In this document: piece by piece, positions 17,236-26,908 of the stretch
How positions within the stretch are numbered: position 1 is the stretch's first letter
Layout of the letters: each line of letters begins with the position of its first letter
From: Novosphingobium arvoryzae
Lineage (GTDB): Bacteria > Pseudomonadota > Alphaproteobacteria > Sphingomonadales > Sphingomonadaceae
Reading direction: 5' to 3'
DNA length: 64,000 nucleotides
NCBI RefSeq assembly: GCF_014652615.1
Contig: NZ_BMZD01000002.1
Location: 62,001 to 126,000 of the forward strand
Translations under genes and position numbers: made by a program
The notes under the pieces: model-generated
Told to the model about the DNA's origin: nothing
Seen by the model: the letters and a program-made list of their open reading frames with translations, nothing else
Databases searched by the model: none

Positions 17236-18155
17236 GCGCCGAAAGCTGGAGCGACCGCGTCTTTGGCGGCCTGCGCAAGACCTCCGAACGCCTGTCCGAA
17301 AACCTGGCCGGCATCGTCACCAAGGCGAAGCTGGACGATGCGCAGCTGGACGACATCGAGGACGCGCTGATCCTGTCCGACCTTGGCCCGCGCGCCGCGG
17401 CCCGCATTCGCGAGCGACTGGCGGGCGAGCGCTTCGAGCGCGGGGTAGATGAAGCCGCCGTCAAGGAAGCCGTAGCAGAGGAAATCGCCGCGATCCTGCG
17501 CCCCGTCGCCAAGCCGCTGGAAGTGGTCGCCTTTCCCCGCCCGCAAGTGGTGCTGGTGATCGGCGTGAACGGATCGGGCAAGACCACCACCATCGCCAAG
17601 CTGGCGCACCTGTTTCAGGAACAGGACTATTCGGTGATGCTGGTCGCGGGTGACACGTTCCGTGCCGCCGCCATCGGCCAGCTGGGCGTCTGGGCGGACC
17701 GGCTGGGCGTGCCGATCATCAAGGGACCGGAAGGCGGCGATCCTGCCAGCGTGGTGTTCGACGGGGTCAAGGCCGCGACCGACAAGGGCAGCGACGTGCT
17801 GATCGTCGACACCGCCGGACGGCTCCAGAACAAGCGCGAGCTGATGGACGAGTTGGCGAAGATCCGCCGCGTGCTGGGCCGCCTGAATGTCGAGGCGCCG
17901 CACGACGTGGTGCTGGTGCTGGATGCCACCAACGGCCAGAACGCGCTGCAGCAGATCGAGATTTTCAAGGAAGTCGCGGGCGTCACCGGCCTGATCATGA
18001 CCAAGCTGGACGGCACCGCGCGCGGCGGCGTGCTGGTCGCGGCGGCGGAGCAATATGGCCTGCCGATCCACGCCATCGGCGTCGGCGAAAAGATTGACGA
18101 CTTGCGCCCGTTCGATCCCGATCTGGTCGCGCGCGTGATTGCGGGAGTGGCCTGA
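17232..18155 (+). CDS. ftsY: Signal recognition particle receptor FtsY
   Basis: FtsY is the SRP receptor GTPase that docks ribosome-nascent chains at the inner membrane. The 307-residue protein has only the NG domain: helical N domain (~1-95) and G domain with G1 GVNGSGKTTT, G3 DTAGR and G4 TKLDGTARGG. The long acidic A domain of E. coli FtsY is absent, as in many alphaproteobacteria. It overlaps mtaB by four bases and shares one base with the yciB start. Confidence 0.96.
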   Translation: MSAESWSDRVFGGLRKTSERLSENLAGIVTKAKLDDAQLDDIEDALILSDLGPRAAARIRERLAGERFERGVDEAAVKEAVAEEIAAILRPVAKPLEVVAFPRPQVVLVIGVNGSGKTTTIAKLAHLFQEQDYSVMLVAGDTFRAAAIGQLGVWADRLGVPIIKGPEGGDPASVVFDGVKAATDKGSDVLIVDTAGRLQNKRELMDELAKIRRVLGRLNVEAPHDVVLVLDATNGQNALQQIEIFKEVAGVTGLIMTKLDGTARGGVLVAAAEQYGLPIHAIGVGEKIDDLRPFDPDLVARVIAGVA

Positions 18156-18817
18156 TGAGCGATGCGGAAACCACGCCGACTGCCGCCAGCAAGCCCAAGT
18201 CGGGCTGGCTCAACCTGGCGGTCGATTATGGCCCGGTGCTGGTGTTCTTTGCGGTCTACCGCATGAGCTCCCCCGCTGATCACAACAATTCGGTGGCCGA
18301 AGTGCTCGCGGTGATCAAGGGCACGGCCAGCTTCATGGTCGCCGCCGTGATCGCGCTGCTAGTGTCGAAGTGGAAGCTGGGCCGGATCTCGCCGATGCTG
18401 TGGCTTTCCACGGGGCTGATCGTGGTGTTCGGCGCGCTGACCATCCTGTTGCAAGACAAGGTGTTCATCCAAATCAAGCCGACCGCGATCTATCTGCTGT
18501 TCGGCGCGGCGTTGCTGATCGGGGCATGGCGCGGCAAGGCGCTGCTGAAGATCCTGCTGGAAGCCGCCTTCGAAGGGCTGAACAACGACGGCTGGATGAA
18601 GCTCTCGGTTCGCTGGGGCTGGTTCTTCCTGGCGCTGGCCGGGCTCAACGAAGTGCTGCGTCACACGCTGGAGTTCGGCGACTGGATCGCGGCCAAGCTT
18701 TGGCTGTTCCTGCCGCTGTCGTTCCTGTTCACGTTTGCGCAGCTGCCGATGCTGATGAAGCATGGACTGGCGCAGGAGGCCGAGGACGAAGTGCTGAGCG
18801 ATCCGCCGCACGAGTAG
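18155..18817 (+). CDS. yciB: Inner-membrane septation protein YciB/IspZ
   Basis: This 220-residue polytopic protein of the YciB (IspZ) family is thought to help coordinate envelope synthesis and division. About five to six hydrophobic segments are visible, with the family signatures DYGPVLVFF near residue 29 and VRWGWFFLALAGLNE around 149-163. The N-terminal ~20 residues are a soluble Thr/Ala-rich extension. The start shares one base with the ftsY stop, so it is the fourth gene of the dapF operon. Confidence 0.9.
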   Translation: MSDAETTPTAASKPKSGWLNLAVDYGPVLVFFAVYRMSSPADHNNSVAEVLAVIKGTASFMVAAVIALLVSKWKLGRISPMLWLSTGLIVVFGALTILLQDKVFIQIKPTAIYLLFGAALLIGAWRGKALLKILLEAAFEGLNNDGWMKLSVRWGWFFLALAGLNEVLRHTLEFGDWIAAKLWLFLPLSFLFTFAQLPMLMKHGLAQEAEDEVLSDPPHE

Positions 18818-18910
18818 TGACAATCGCTCGCAAAAGGGCAATAACCCGGTTGTCGGCCCGTTCGGGCTGGGGACCATTACGATAAAGACGCTTCAATAAA
18901 GGGGGAAGCA

Positions 18911-19483
18911 ATGGCCAAATTTTTCGGAAACCTGCATCTGGTGCTCGTCGCCGGGCTCGTGTTCGCTATCGCAGTGATGATGCATTTCGGCGAAGCCGTT
19001 ACGGTAGATACCAACTCGGTGTTTCGCTGGCTGCACGTGTTCTTCGGCATCCTGTGGATCGGGCTGCTCTATTACCTGAACTTCGTGCAAGTGCCGACCA
19101 TGCCGGCCATTCCGGCCGAACAGAAGGGTGCGATCACCGGGCACATCGCGCCGAAGGTGTTCTTCTTCTTCCGCTACGCCGCGCTGCTGACGGTCATCAC
19201 CGGCCTCGTCGTCGCCTATGTTGCGGGCTACGTTCACCAGGCGCTGGCATTCCAGGGTGAAGCCCAGGTCCAGCTGATCGGTCTTGGCATGTGGCTGGCG
19301 CTGATCATGGCTTTCAACGTGTGGTTCATCATCTGGCCCGCCCAGAAGAAGATCCTCGGCATCGTCGAAGCCACGGCTGAGGAAAAGGCTGCCGCTGCAC
19401 CGCGCGCGCTCTATGCCAGCCGCACCAACACGCTGCTGTCGCTGCCGATGCTCTACGCGATGGTCAGCGCGAACCTCGGCTAA
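18911..19483 (+). CDS. PuuD-type (DUF989) membrane protein
   Basis: This 190-residue protein has five or six transmembrane helices and matches the membrane domain of the urate hydroxylase PuuD (RWLHVFFGILWIGLLYYLNFVQ region, GHIAPKVFFFFRY). Full-length PuuD also carries a cytochrome c domain, which is absent here, and no purine genes are nearby. Urate oxidation is therefore doubtful; a haem-related or unknown membrane role is equally likely. A GGGGG ribosome site precedes the ATG, and a strong terminator follows. Confidence 0.8.
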   Translation: MAKFFGNLHLVLVAGLVFAIAVMMHFGEAVTVDTNSVFRWLHVFFGILWIGLLYYLNFVQVPTMPAIPAEQKGAITGHIAPKVFFFFRYAALLTVITGLVVAYVAGYVHQALAFQGEAQVQLIGLGMWLALIMAFNVWFIIWPAQKKILGIVEATAEEKAAAAPRALYASRTNTLLSLPMLYAMVSANLG

Positions 19484-19504
19484 GCCGCACTTCGCGAACC
19501 AGAC

Positions 19505-19543
19505 AAGCGCGGCGTCCCAACCGGAGCGCCGCGCTTTTCTTTT
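19505..19543 (+). terminator. Rho-independent terminator
   Basis: A 10-bp stem (AAGCGCGGCG with its complement, 12-base loop) followed by TTCTTTT lies 22 bases after the PuuD-like gene. This is a textbook intrinsic terminator. Confidence 0.9.
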
Positions 19544-19569
19544 GGGCGCGCCGTGCTAACCCACCGCGC

Positions 19570-20715
19570 ATGACCGCACAGATCGATCCGTTCTACGCCA
19601 TCGCCGTTTCCGGCCTCGCCCACCGCCTCAAGGCCGAAGGGCGCTCGATCATCCACATGGAGTTCGGCCAGCCGTCAACCGGCGCCCCCGCCGCCGCCAT
19701 TGCCGCCGCGCACCGCGTGCTGGACAATGACCCGATGGGATACTGGGAAAGCCCGGCGCTGAAGGCCCGGATTTGCCAGCACTACGCCGAAACGTACGGG
19801 GTCGAAGTGGACCCGTCCCGCATCCTGCTGACCTGCGGCGCATCCCCGGCGCTGGTGCTGGCGCTGAGCATGAGCTTTGCCCCCGGTGCGCGGGTTGCCA
19901 TCGCCCGGCCCGGCTATGTCGCCTATCGCAACACGCTGAAGGCCATGCACATCGAGCCGGTCGAACTGCCCTGTGGCGAAGCGGAACGGTTCCAGCTCAC
20001 CGCCGCGGCCCTGGCCGCGCTGGAACCGGCCCCGGATGGCGTCATCATCGCCAGCCCCGCCAACCCCACCGGCACGATCATCCCGCGTGACGAATTGCAG
20101 GCTATCGCCGACGTCTGCGCTGAGCGCGGGATCACGGTCATCTCCGACGAGATCTATCACGGCATCAGCTATGGCCAGCGCACGCCCTCGATGCTGGAAG
20201 TGCTGCCCGACGCGCTGATCGTGAACAGCTTTTCCAAGTATTTCAGCATGGCTGGCTGGCGGCTCGGCTGGCTGCTCGTCCCGCCATCGGGCATCGATGC
20301 GGCGCGGGCGCGGATGGGCAACCTGTTCCTGACCCCGCCCAGCCTGGCCCAGCACGCCGGGCTGGTGGCGATGGATTGCCGCGAGGAACTGGAAGGGCAC
20401 TTGCAGACCTACGCCCGCAACCGCGAGCTGCTGCTGGCAGCGCTCCCGGGCATGGGCCTGGGCCGGATCGCTCCGCCCGACGGCGCATTCTATATCTACG
20501 CCGACATTTCCGAGTTTACCGACGACAGTCTGGAATTCTGCCAGCAACTGCTGCGCGATACGGGCGTTGCCACCGCACCGGGGATCGATTTCGACCCGGT
20601 GGAAGGCCGCCATTTCATGCGGATCAGCTTTGCCGTCTCCACCCCGGAAGTGGAGGACGCCATCCAGCGCATCGGCCCGTGGTTCGCCAGCCGCAACCGG
20701 CGACCATCGGCCTAG
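19570..20715 (+). CDS. Class I/II pyridoxal-phosphate aminotransferase
   Basis: This 381-residue fold-type I aminotransferase belongs to the aspartate-aminotransferase superfamily. The PLP lysine lies in [16 protein letters not shown], the cofactor aspartate/tyrosine region in [12 protein letters not shown], and the substrate-carboxylate Arg in MRISFA near the C-terminus. The subgroup resembles alphaproteobacterial enzymes annotated as aspartate or aromatic aminotransferases, but the substrate cannot be read from sequence. Its stop overlaps the convergent kup stop by four bases. Confidence 0.9.
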   Translation: MTAQIDPFYAIAVSGLAHRLKAEGRSIIHMEFGQPSTGAPAAAIAAAHRVLDNDPMGYWESPALKARICQHYAETYGVEVDPSRILLTCGASPALVLALSMSFAPGARVAIARPGYVAYRNTLKAMHIEPVELPCGEAERFQLTAAALAALEPAPDGVIIASPANPTGTIIPRDELQAIADVCAERGITVISDEIYHGISYGQRTPSMLEVLPDALIVNSFSKYFSMAGWRLGWLLVPPSGIDAARARMGNLFLTPPSLAQHAGLVAMDCREELEGHLQTYARNRELLLAALPGMGLGRIAPPDGAFYIYADISEFTDDSLEFCQQLLRDTGVATAPGIDFDPVEGRHFMRISFAVSTPEVEDAIQRIGPWFASRNRRPSA

Positions 20716-22676
20716 ATCTCGACCTGGCTGCCCAGTTCGACCACGCGGTTGGTGGGCAGGCGGAAGAATTCCATCGCGCTGGCCGCATTGCGCAGCATCC
20801 ACGCGAACAGCTTTTCCCGCCACAGCGCCATGCCCGGATTGCGCGCCGCGATCAGGGTCTGGCGGCTGAGGAAGAAGCTGGTCTTCATCACCTCGAACGG
20901 TTCGCCGCACATCTGCACGTTCTTGAGCGCGGTGGGGATGTCGGTTTCTTCCAGGAAGCCGAACTTCAACGTCAGGCGATAGAACCCCTGGCCCAGATCC
21001 TTGCCGCTGCACCGGTCGTTCGGATCGACGTAGGGCACGTCCTGGATCGCCACAGTCAGGATCACGACCCGTTCGTGCAGTACCTTGTTGTGCTTGATGT
21101 TGTGCAGCAGCGCCGACGGCACACCCTTGTTGGTCGAGGCCATGAACACCGCCGTTCCCGGCACCCGCGCCGCGCTGGAATGCGCGCTCTTGGCGAAGAC
21201 TTCGATCGGGATCGAGCCTTCGGCCATGTTCGCCCGCATCAGCGCCCGCCCGCGCGACCAGGTGGTCAGCAGGGTGAAGATCGCCAGACCGATCACCAGC
21301 GGCACCCAGCCGCCGTCCGGCACCTTGATCAGGTTCGCGCCAAGGTAGGCCATGTCGACCACGATGAACGCAAGCACCAGCGGCACCGCGCGCCACAGCG
21401 GCCAGCGCCACAGCGTGATCAGCACCACGGCCAGCAGGATGGTGTCGATGAACATCGCCCCCGTCACCGCGATGCCATAGGCCGCCGCCAGCTTGCTCGA
21501 CGACCCGAAGAACAGCACCAGGAACAGGACCATGATCATCAGGCCCCAGTTAACCGCGGGGATATAGATCTGCCCCGCCGCCGACGCGCTGGTATGCTTG
21601 ATCTGCATCCGCGGCATGAAGCCCAGCTGGATCGCCTGCTGGGTCAGCGAGAAGGCGCCGGAAATCACCGCCTGGCTGGCGATGATCGTGGCGAACAGGG
21701 CCAGGATCACCACCGGAATGCGGACCACGTCCGGGATCATCAGGAAGAACGGATCCTTGATCAGCGCCGCCGCCGCTTCCGGACTGGCCTGCGAGAGCAC
21801 CATCGCGCCCTGCCCCATGTAGTTGAGCATCAGCGCGGGCAGCACGAACGTCATCCAGCTGACGCCAATCGGCTTGCGCCCGAAATGCCCCATATCGGCA
21901 TAGAGCGCCTCGGCCCCGGTCACCGCCAGCACGACGCTGCCCAGCGCCACGAACGCCCGGAACCCGTCAGTCACGAAAAAGTTCAGCGCGTTCAGCGGGT
22001 TCAGCGTTTCCAGGATGATCATCGGCATCCGGACCAGCTGCATCGTCCCCAGCACGGCCAGAGTGATGAAATAGACGATCATGATCGGCCCGAACAACCG
22101 GCCGACCTTGTCCGTGCCGCGCGCCTGGATCGAGAACAGGGCGACCAGAATGGCGACCGCAATCGGCACGATCCACTGCTTGAAGCCGGGATGCACGTAT
22201 TGCAGACCTTCCGTGGCGGACAGCACCGACATGGCCGGCGTGATCATCGAATCGCCATAGAACAACGCCGTCGCAAAGACGCCGAGCAGCACGAACGGAG
22301 CGGTCCAGCGGGCGTTTTCGGACTTGCGGTTGATCAGGGCCAGCAGGGCAAGACTGCCCCCTTCGCCCTTGTTGTCAGCGCGCATGATGGTGAGCGCGTA
22401 TTTGAACGTCACGACCATCATCATCGACCAGAACACCAGGCTCAGCACGCCGTGGATGTGGACCGGATCGACCTGGATGCCCGGCACGCCGTGGTGCGAG
22501 GCGAACGTTTCGCGGAAGGCGTAGAGCGGGCTGGTCCCGATATCGCCAAAGACCACGCCCACCGCGCCGATGGCCAGCGCGACAACCCCGGCCTTGCGAT
22601 GGCCGTGATCGCCGTGGGCTGCCCCGCCCGCCTGACTCGGCTGATCGCCCCCGCCGTCGCTAACCGCTTGACTCAT
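20712..22676 (-). CDS. kup: Low-affinity potassium transporter Kup
   Basis: Kup (654 residues) is a K+/H+ symporter of the KUP/HAK/KT family. The N-terminal ~450 residues contain about 12 membrane helices, beginning with the family motif [15 protein letters not shown]; the C-terminal ~200 residues are a cytosolic domain. A Gly/His-rich N-terminal tail of about 25 residues precedes the first helix. It follows the ccm operon on the same strand after 70 bases but is functionally unrelated, so it may have its own promoter. Confidence 0.96.
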   Translation of the reverse strand: MSQAVSDGGGDQPSQAGGAAHGDHGHRKAGVVALAIGAVGVVFGDIGTSPLYAFRETFASHHGVPGIQVDPVHIHGVLSLVFWSMMMVVTFKYALTIMRADNKGEGGSLALLALINRKSENARWTAPFVLLGVFATALFYGDSMITPAMSVLSATEGLQYVHPGFKQWIVPIAVAILVALFSIQARGTDKVGRLFGPIMIVYFITLAVLGTMQLVRMPMIILETLNPLNALNFFVTDGFRAFVALGSVVLAVTGAEALYADMGHFGRKPIGVSWMTFVLPALMLNYMGQGAMVLSQASPEAAAALIKDPFFLMIPDVVRIPVVILALFATIIASQAVISGAFSLTQQAIQLGFMPRMQIKHTSASAAGQIYIPAVNWGLMIMVLFLVLFFGSSSKLAAAYGIAVTGAMFIDTILLAVVLITLWRWPLWRAVPLVLAFIVVDMAYLGANLIKVPDGGWVPLVIGLAIFTLLTTWSRGRALMRANMAEGSIPIEVFAKSAHSSAARVPGTAVFMASTNKGVPSALLHNIKHNKVLHERVVILTVAIQDVPYVDPNDRCSGKDLGQGFYRLTLKFGFLEETDIPTALKNVQMCGEPFEVMKTSFFLSRQTLIAARNPGMALWREKLFAWMLRNAASAMEFFRLPTNRVVELGSQVEI

Positions 22677-22746
22677 CAGACCCGGAGCCCCTCAAAATGG
22701 TCCACGGCGCGGCGATTAGCAGCGAAGCCGCGTGCCAGCAAACGAA

Positions 22747-23406
22747 TCAGCGCGGCGGCATTGCCGTGGCTGGCTGGCCGTCCTGAGCCGCGATGAACGC
22801 GTCGAGCCGCTTCAGGCGTGCTTCCAGATCGGCCCGCCACGGCGCGTCCTTCGGCGCGCGCGCCAGCAGGTCCGCCCACATCGCGCGCCCTTCCGCCAGA
22901 CGCCCGTTCTGCGCCAGCGCCAGCCCCATGAAAAAGCCCGGCCCCGGATGCAGCGGATCGGCCTCTGCCGCGCGGCGATAGGCATAGAGCGCGGCCGGGG
23001 AGAGAACGCCTTCGGTATGCCCCATCAGGTAATTGCCCAGCGCCAGCCAGGCATCGGCATTCTTCGGGTCCTTCTCGACCGCCCCCAGCACGACCCCGGC
23101 GGCATCGCTGTATTGCCCATTGCGGGCCAGCGCATCGCTGATCATCACCCAGCTGCTGGAATTGGCCCCGCCATCGCGGGCCAGTTCCTGCCGCGCGGCA
23201 ACCAGCGCCGCTGCGCCTTCGCGGGTCTGCACCGCGGCTTCCTTGGGCGCGCCAGGCTGTGCCGGGCTGCCTTGCAGGGCATAGCCGGCAATACCCAGCA
23301 TCAAGGCGGCGCCAATCGCTTCCCAGCCCTTGCGCGGGGCCTTGAACAGCCACGCCAGCGCCGCAAACGATGCCACTGCGAGCGCACCAACCAGAACCCA
23401 GCCCAT
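22747..23406 (-). CDS. ccmI: Cytochrome c biogenesis TPR protein CcmI
   Basis: This 219-residue protein has two N-terminal transmembrane helices (~1-20 and 30-48), then tetratricopeptide-type repeats (ALARNGQYSDAAGV, AWLALGNYLMGH, GLALAQNGRLAEGR). Location at the end of the ccm operon and the layout match CcmI (CycH), which presents apocytochrome c to the haem-ligation complex. It is shorter than Rhodobacter CcmI, so NrfG-like is an alternative name. The ATG at 23406 shares a base with the ccmH stop; a GTG three bases upstream is less likely. Confidence 0.8.
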   Translation of the reverse strand: MGWVLVGALAVASFAALAWLFKAPRKGWEAIGAALMLGIAGYALQGSPAQPGAPKEAAVQTREGAAALVAARQELARDGGANSSSWVMISDALARNGQYSDAAGVVLGAVEKDPKNADAWLALGNYLMGHTEGVLSPAALYAYRRAAEADPLHPGPGFFMGLALAQNGRLAEGRAMWADLLARAPKDAPWRADLEARLKRLDAFIAAQDGQPATAMPPR

Positions 23407-23816
23407 CACGCGCTCCTTGCCGTCAGGCGCCGCCGCAGCACCAGGGCGATCACCACCAGCAGCAGCACCGGGATGGCGAACAGCGGCCAGGTCAGCTTGT
23501 TCACCACAGGCGCATAGCTGACATAATCACCATAACTTTCGATCAGTTGCTGGCGAATGGCCTCTGGCTCCTCACCCGCCTCGATCCGCGCCCGCACCTG
23601 ATGGCGCATGTCCCCGGCAATCGGCGCGTCGGAATCGGCAATCGACTGGCCCTGGCACTGCAGGCAGCGCAGGGTCTGCATCAGCGCATGGGCCTTGGCC
23701 TCCTGCGCCGGATCGGCCAGCTGGCGATAGGCATAGGGTGCGGGCGGCAGCTTGTCCTGCGCGGTTGCCGGCAGGGCCAGCAGCGTGGCCAGCGCCAGTA
23801 GCAGCACACGAATCAT
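23406..23816 (-). CDS. ccmH: Apocytochrome c thioreductase CcmH
   Basis: CcmH (136 residues) keeps the CXXCH cysteines of apocytochrome c reduced before haem attachment. It has a signal peptide (~1-19), the family motif LRCLQCQGQSIADS with C51 and C54, and a C-terminal transmembrane helix (~108-128) ending in an Arg-rich cytosolic tail. It overlaps ccmG by four bases and ccmI by one. Confidence 0.96.
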   Translation of the reverse strand: MIRVLLLALATLLALPATAQDKLPPAPYAYRQLADPAQEAKAHALMQTLRCLQCQGQSIADSDAPIAGDMRHQVRARIEAGEEPEAIRQQLIESYGDYVSYAPVVNKLTWPLFAIPVLLLVVIALVLRRRLTARSA

Positions 23817-24376
23817 CGGCCCGCCTCCTGCAACTTTTCAAGGATTACCGGCACATGCTCCGGCCGGATTTCGCCGATGTGCTGATAGCGGATCACGCCC
23901 TTGCCATCGATCACGAAGCTTTCCGGCACACCGGAAGAACCGATCGCGAACTGGATCGCGCTGACGTTGTCGGCCCCGATCCGGGCGAACGGGTTGCCGT
24001 GGCGGGCCAGGAACGCTTCCACGTCCTCGCGCTTGTCGCGGATCGCGACGCCATCGATCTGCACGCCGGCCTGCTTGAGCGCCAGCAACTGCGGCGCTTC
24101 GACCGCGCAGGGGATGCACCAGCTGGCAAAGATGTTGAGCAGGCGCGGCTGGCCGGTCGCCATGTCGGCGCGGGCGAAGCCGGGCCGGTCGGCAATGGCC
24201 GGTTGCAGCGAAAATTCGGGCAGCGGCTTGCCGATCATCTTGCTGCGCACTTCGCGCTCCGCCGGGCGCAGCAGCCCGAACAGCACCAGCACCACAAAGG
24301 CCCCGAACAGCACCAGCGGCAGCCACAGCGCCCAGCGCGCGGTCTTGACCTGCGCAGAGGTAACCGGATCGCTCAT
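23813..24376 (-). CDS. ccmG: Thiol:disulfide oxidoreductase CcmG (DsbE)
   Basis: CcmG is a membrane-anchored periplasmic thioredoxin that reduces apocytochrome c and CcmH. From the ATG at 24376 it has 187 residues: one transmembrane helix (~15-36), then a thioredoxin fold with active site WCIPC (C87, C90). The longer reading frame upstream is ccmF sequence in another frame. Start and stop both overlap neighbouring ccm genes (ATGA). Confidence 0.95.
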   Translation of the reverse strand: MSDPVTSAQVKTARWALWLPLVLFGAFVVLVLFGLLRPAEREVRSKMIGKPLPEFSLQPAIADRPGFARADMATGQPRLLNIFASWCIPCAVEAPQLLALKQAGVQIDGVAIRDKREDVEAFLARHGNPFARIGADNVSAIQFAIGSSGVPESFVIDGKGVIRYQHIGEIRPEHVPVILEKLQEAGR

Positions 24377-26316
24377 CGGCCCTGCCTGCTCTTGCGATAG
24401 GCGATCTTGTCGCGGGCGATGAAGCGCCGCAGATCGCTCGCCACCCGGCCAAGCAGCGCCAGCAGCCCGCCCAGCGCGATCAGGACGCCGCCATACCAGA
24501 TCAGCGTCACGAACGGCTTCCACCACAGCCGCAACTGCCAGCGGCCATCCTCGGCGCGTTCGCCGAGCACAGCATAGAGCTGGCCGTTCCAGCGGGTTTC
24601 CAGTGCGGATTCGCTGGTCTGCTGCGGCGGGGTCCAGAAACTGCGCGCCTGCGGTTGCAGCTTGACTGCCGAGCCGCCGTCATAACGGGCCGACAGCGTG
24701 GCTTGCAGCGCGGTCCAGTTCGGTCCGGCCACCGGCTCGATCGCGACCAGATCGATCTGCCAAGGACCGACAGCCACGGTTTCGCCTTCACGCAGGGCGA
24801 CCAGCTTTTCGGTGGTATAGGCACTGTCGCAGGCCATCCCGAACAAGGCCACCGCCACGCCGAAGTGGGCGACGACCATGCCCCACAACGGCAATTTCAC
24901 CTGCCGCAGCTTGCGTCCGCGCAGCGGCAGCAGCGAAGCGACCACCAGCCCGGCGGCCAGCGCCATGCCCAGCACCGGCAGCACCGCAACGCCCTTCAAC
25001 GCGAACGCCGCCCCGGTCAGCAGCATCAGCGCCAGCGGCACGATCACGCTCCACCGCACGCGCGCCAGCGAATCGCGCCGCCAGCGCAGCAACGGGCCGA
25101 TTCCCATCACCACCAGCATCGGCACGACGAACACCGCGCTCATCGGGTTGAAATACGGCGGGCCGACCGAAACCTGCGCACCCAGCGCTTCGGCCAGCAG
25201 CGGATAGAGCGTGCCGAGCAGCACGATCCCCAGCGTGGCGGAGAGCAGGACGTTGTTGAACACCAGCGCGCCTTCACGGCTGGTCAGGGCAAAGCGTTCC
25301 CCCTCGGTCACGGTTCCGGCGCGCAGGCCGAACAGCGCCAGCGCGCCACCGATATTGATCAGCAGCAGCGCCAGGATGAAGCTGCCGCGTTCGGGATCGA
25401 CCGCGAAGGCATGAACGCTGGTCAGGATGCCGGAGCGGACGAGGAACGTCCCCACCATCGACATCGAGAAGGCGACCACCCCCAGCATCACCGTCCAGGC
25501 CCGCAGCGCATTGCGCGCGGCCAGCACGCTGACCGAATGCAGCAGTGCCGTTGCCGCCAGCCAGGGCATCAGCGAAGCGTTTTCGACCGGGTCCCAGAAC
25601 CACCAGCCGCCCCAGCCCAACTCGTAATAGGCCCAGTATGATCCGGCCACGATCCCCAGGGTCAGGAAGATCCATGAGCCCAGCACCCACGGCCGCATCG
25701 CGCGGGCGAAGGCCGGGCCGACTTCCCGCGTGACCAGCGCCCCGATCGCGAAGCTGAACGCCACCGACAGCCCGACATAGCCGATGTAGAGCGTGGGCGG
25801 ATGGAACGCGAGGCCGGGGTCCTGCAACAGCGGGTTGAGCCCCTGCCCTTCCGGCGCGGCGGGGTTGAGCCGTTCGAACGGGTTGGAGGAAAACAGCAGG
25901 AAGGCATAGAAGCCGAGGCTGACGAACGCCTGCCCCGCCAGGGTCGCCAGCATCGTCGGTTCGGGCAGGCGGCGCTCCACCAGCGCCACGAAACTGCCAG
26001 CCAGGCCCATGACCATGACCCACAGCAGCATCGAGCCTTCGTGGTTCCCCCAGGTCCCCGCGAGCTTGTAAAGCAGCGGCTTGGCCGAATGCGAATTCAT
26101 CGCCACCAGCTTCACCGACAGATCCGTCTGCCAGAACAGCACCATCAGTGCCAGGAACGACAGCAGCGTCAGCACGCCCTGCACCACGGCGAGCGGGCGC
26201 ACGATCTGGCCCAGCTCGGCGCCGCGCGCGGTCAGGCCCAGCACCCCTGCCAGCAGCTGCAACGCCGCCAGCGCCGCCGCCAGCCACAGCGCGGCGAGTC
26301 CGAATTCCGCGATCAC
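24373..26316 (-). CDS. ccmF: Haem lyase subunit CcmF
   Basis: CcmF (647 residues, about 14-15 membrane helices) transfers haem from holo-CcmE to apocytochrome c together with CcmH and CcmI. The WWD haem-handling motif is intact (WGGWWFWDPVENASLMPWL). Near the C-terminus is the usual periplasmic region (AYTTEKLVALREGE) before the last helix. It overlaps ccmE and ccmG by four bases each. Confidence 0.96.
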   Translation of the reverse strand: MIAEFGLAALWLAAALAALQLLAGVLGLTARGAELGQIVRPLAVVQGVLTLLSFLALMVLFWQTDLSVKLVAMNSHSAKPLLYKLAGTWGNHEGSMLLWVMVMGLAGSFVALVERRLPEPTMLATLAGQAFVSLGFYAFLLFSSNPFERLNPAAPEGQGLNPLLQDPGLAFHPPTLYIGYVGLSVAFSFAIGALVTREVGPAFARAMRPWVLGSWIFLTLGIVAGSYWAYYELGWGGWWFWDPVENASLMPWLAATALLHSVSVLAARNALRAWTVMLGVVAFSMSMVGTFLVRSGILTSVHAFAVDPERGSFILALLLINIGGALALFGLRAGTVTEGERFALTSREGALVFNNVLLSATLGIVLLGTLYPLLAEALGAQVSVGPPYFNPMSAVFVVPMLVVMGIGPLLRWRRDSLARVRWSVIVPLALMLLTGAAFALKGVAVLPVLGMALAAGLVVASLLPLRGRKLRQVKLPLWGMVVAHFGVAVALFGMACDSAYTTEKLVALREGETVAVGPWQIDLVAIEPVAGPNWTALQATLSARYDGGSAVKLQPQARSFWTPPQQTSESALETRWNGQLYAVLGERAEDGRWQLRLWWKPFVTLIWYGGVLIALGGLLALLGRVASDLRRFIARDKIAYRKSRQGR

Positions 26317-26771
26317 TGCGTTTCCGCCACGGCGGCGCGCGCCTGTGCCTCCGTCATGTCCTTCATTTCACGCGGCACGTACTTCTCGTCATGCTTGGCG
26401 AGCAGGTTATCGGCAATGAAAGTACCATCGGCGCCAAGCTTGCCTTCGGCGACCACGCCGGATCCTTCCTGGAACAGGTCCGGCGCGATGCCCTTGAACG
26501 ACACCGGCACACGGGCCTTGCCATCGCCCACGACGAACTGGATGGTCACGCCGTCAGCCGCCGTCTTGATCGAGCCGCCTTCGACCATGCCGCCCAGCCG
26601 CACGGCCCGGTCGGGCGCGGGCGGGTCAGCGGCGATATCGGCCGGCAGGTAGAAATAGGATGCCTGGCTGCGCAAGGCCCAGGCGGCCAGCAATCCCGCC
26701 CCGATCAGGGCGACGACCGCGATCAGCACCAGCACCAGGCGCTGGTGCTTGGGCTTGACGAATTCACTCAT
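26313..26771 (-). CDS. ccmE: Haem chaperone CcmE
   Basis: CcmE (152 residues) binds haem covalently in the periplasm and hands it to CcmF. It has one N-terminal transmembrane helix (~11-32) and an OB-fold beta barrel; the haem-binding H127 and the adjacent Y131 are in the motif LLAKHDEKYVP. The start codon overlaps the ccmD stop (ATGA). Confidence 0.96.
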   Translation of the reverse strand: MSEFVKPKHQRLVLVLIAVVALIGAGLLAAWALRSQASYFYLPADIAADPPAPDRAVRLGGMVEGGSIKTAADGVTIQFVVGDGKARVPVSFKGIAPDLFQEGSGVVAEGKLGADGTFIADNLLAKHDEKYVPREMKDMTEAQARAAVAETQ

Positions 26772-26908
26772 TGCTCTCGGCTCCGGTCACGGCGGGCTTC
26801 TGCGCGGCGCATTCCCCACCACGACCACGCAACCAGCCCCAAGGTGCCGATCACGCCCATCGCATAGGCCGCGAAAACGAATGGCCAATGGTCCAGCCCC
26901 TCACGCAT
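26768..26908 (-). CDS. ccmD: Haem exporter protein CcmD
   Basis: I translated this 46-residue gene by hand from 26908 to 26768. It starts MREGLDHWPFVFAAYAMG, has one transmembrane helix (~10-31) and an Arg-rich cytosolic tail, exactly the CcmD pattern (HWPFVxAAY). CcmD stabilises the CcmABC-CcmE complex and helps release holo-CcmE. It overlaps the ccmC end by eight bases and the ccmE start by four, filling the otherwise unexplained gap between them. Confidence 0.93.
   Translation of the reverse strand: MREGLDHWPFVFAAYAMGVIGTLGLVAWSWWGMRRAEARRDRSREQ

Noticed and set aside
20376-22796. An 806-codon open frame antisense to kup
   Set aside because: Composition is His/Arg/Gln-rich without hydrophobic pattern or domain; it mirrors kup codons.
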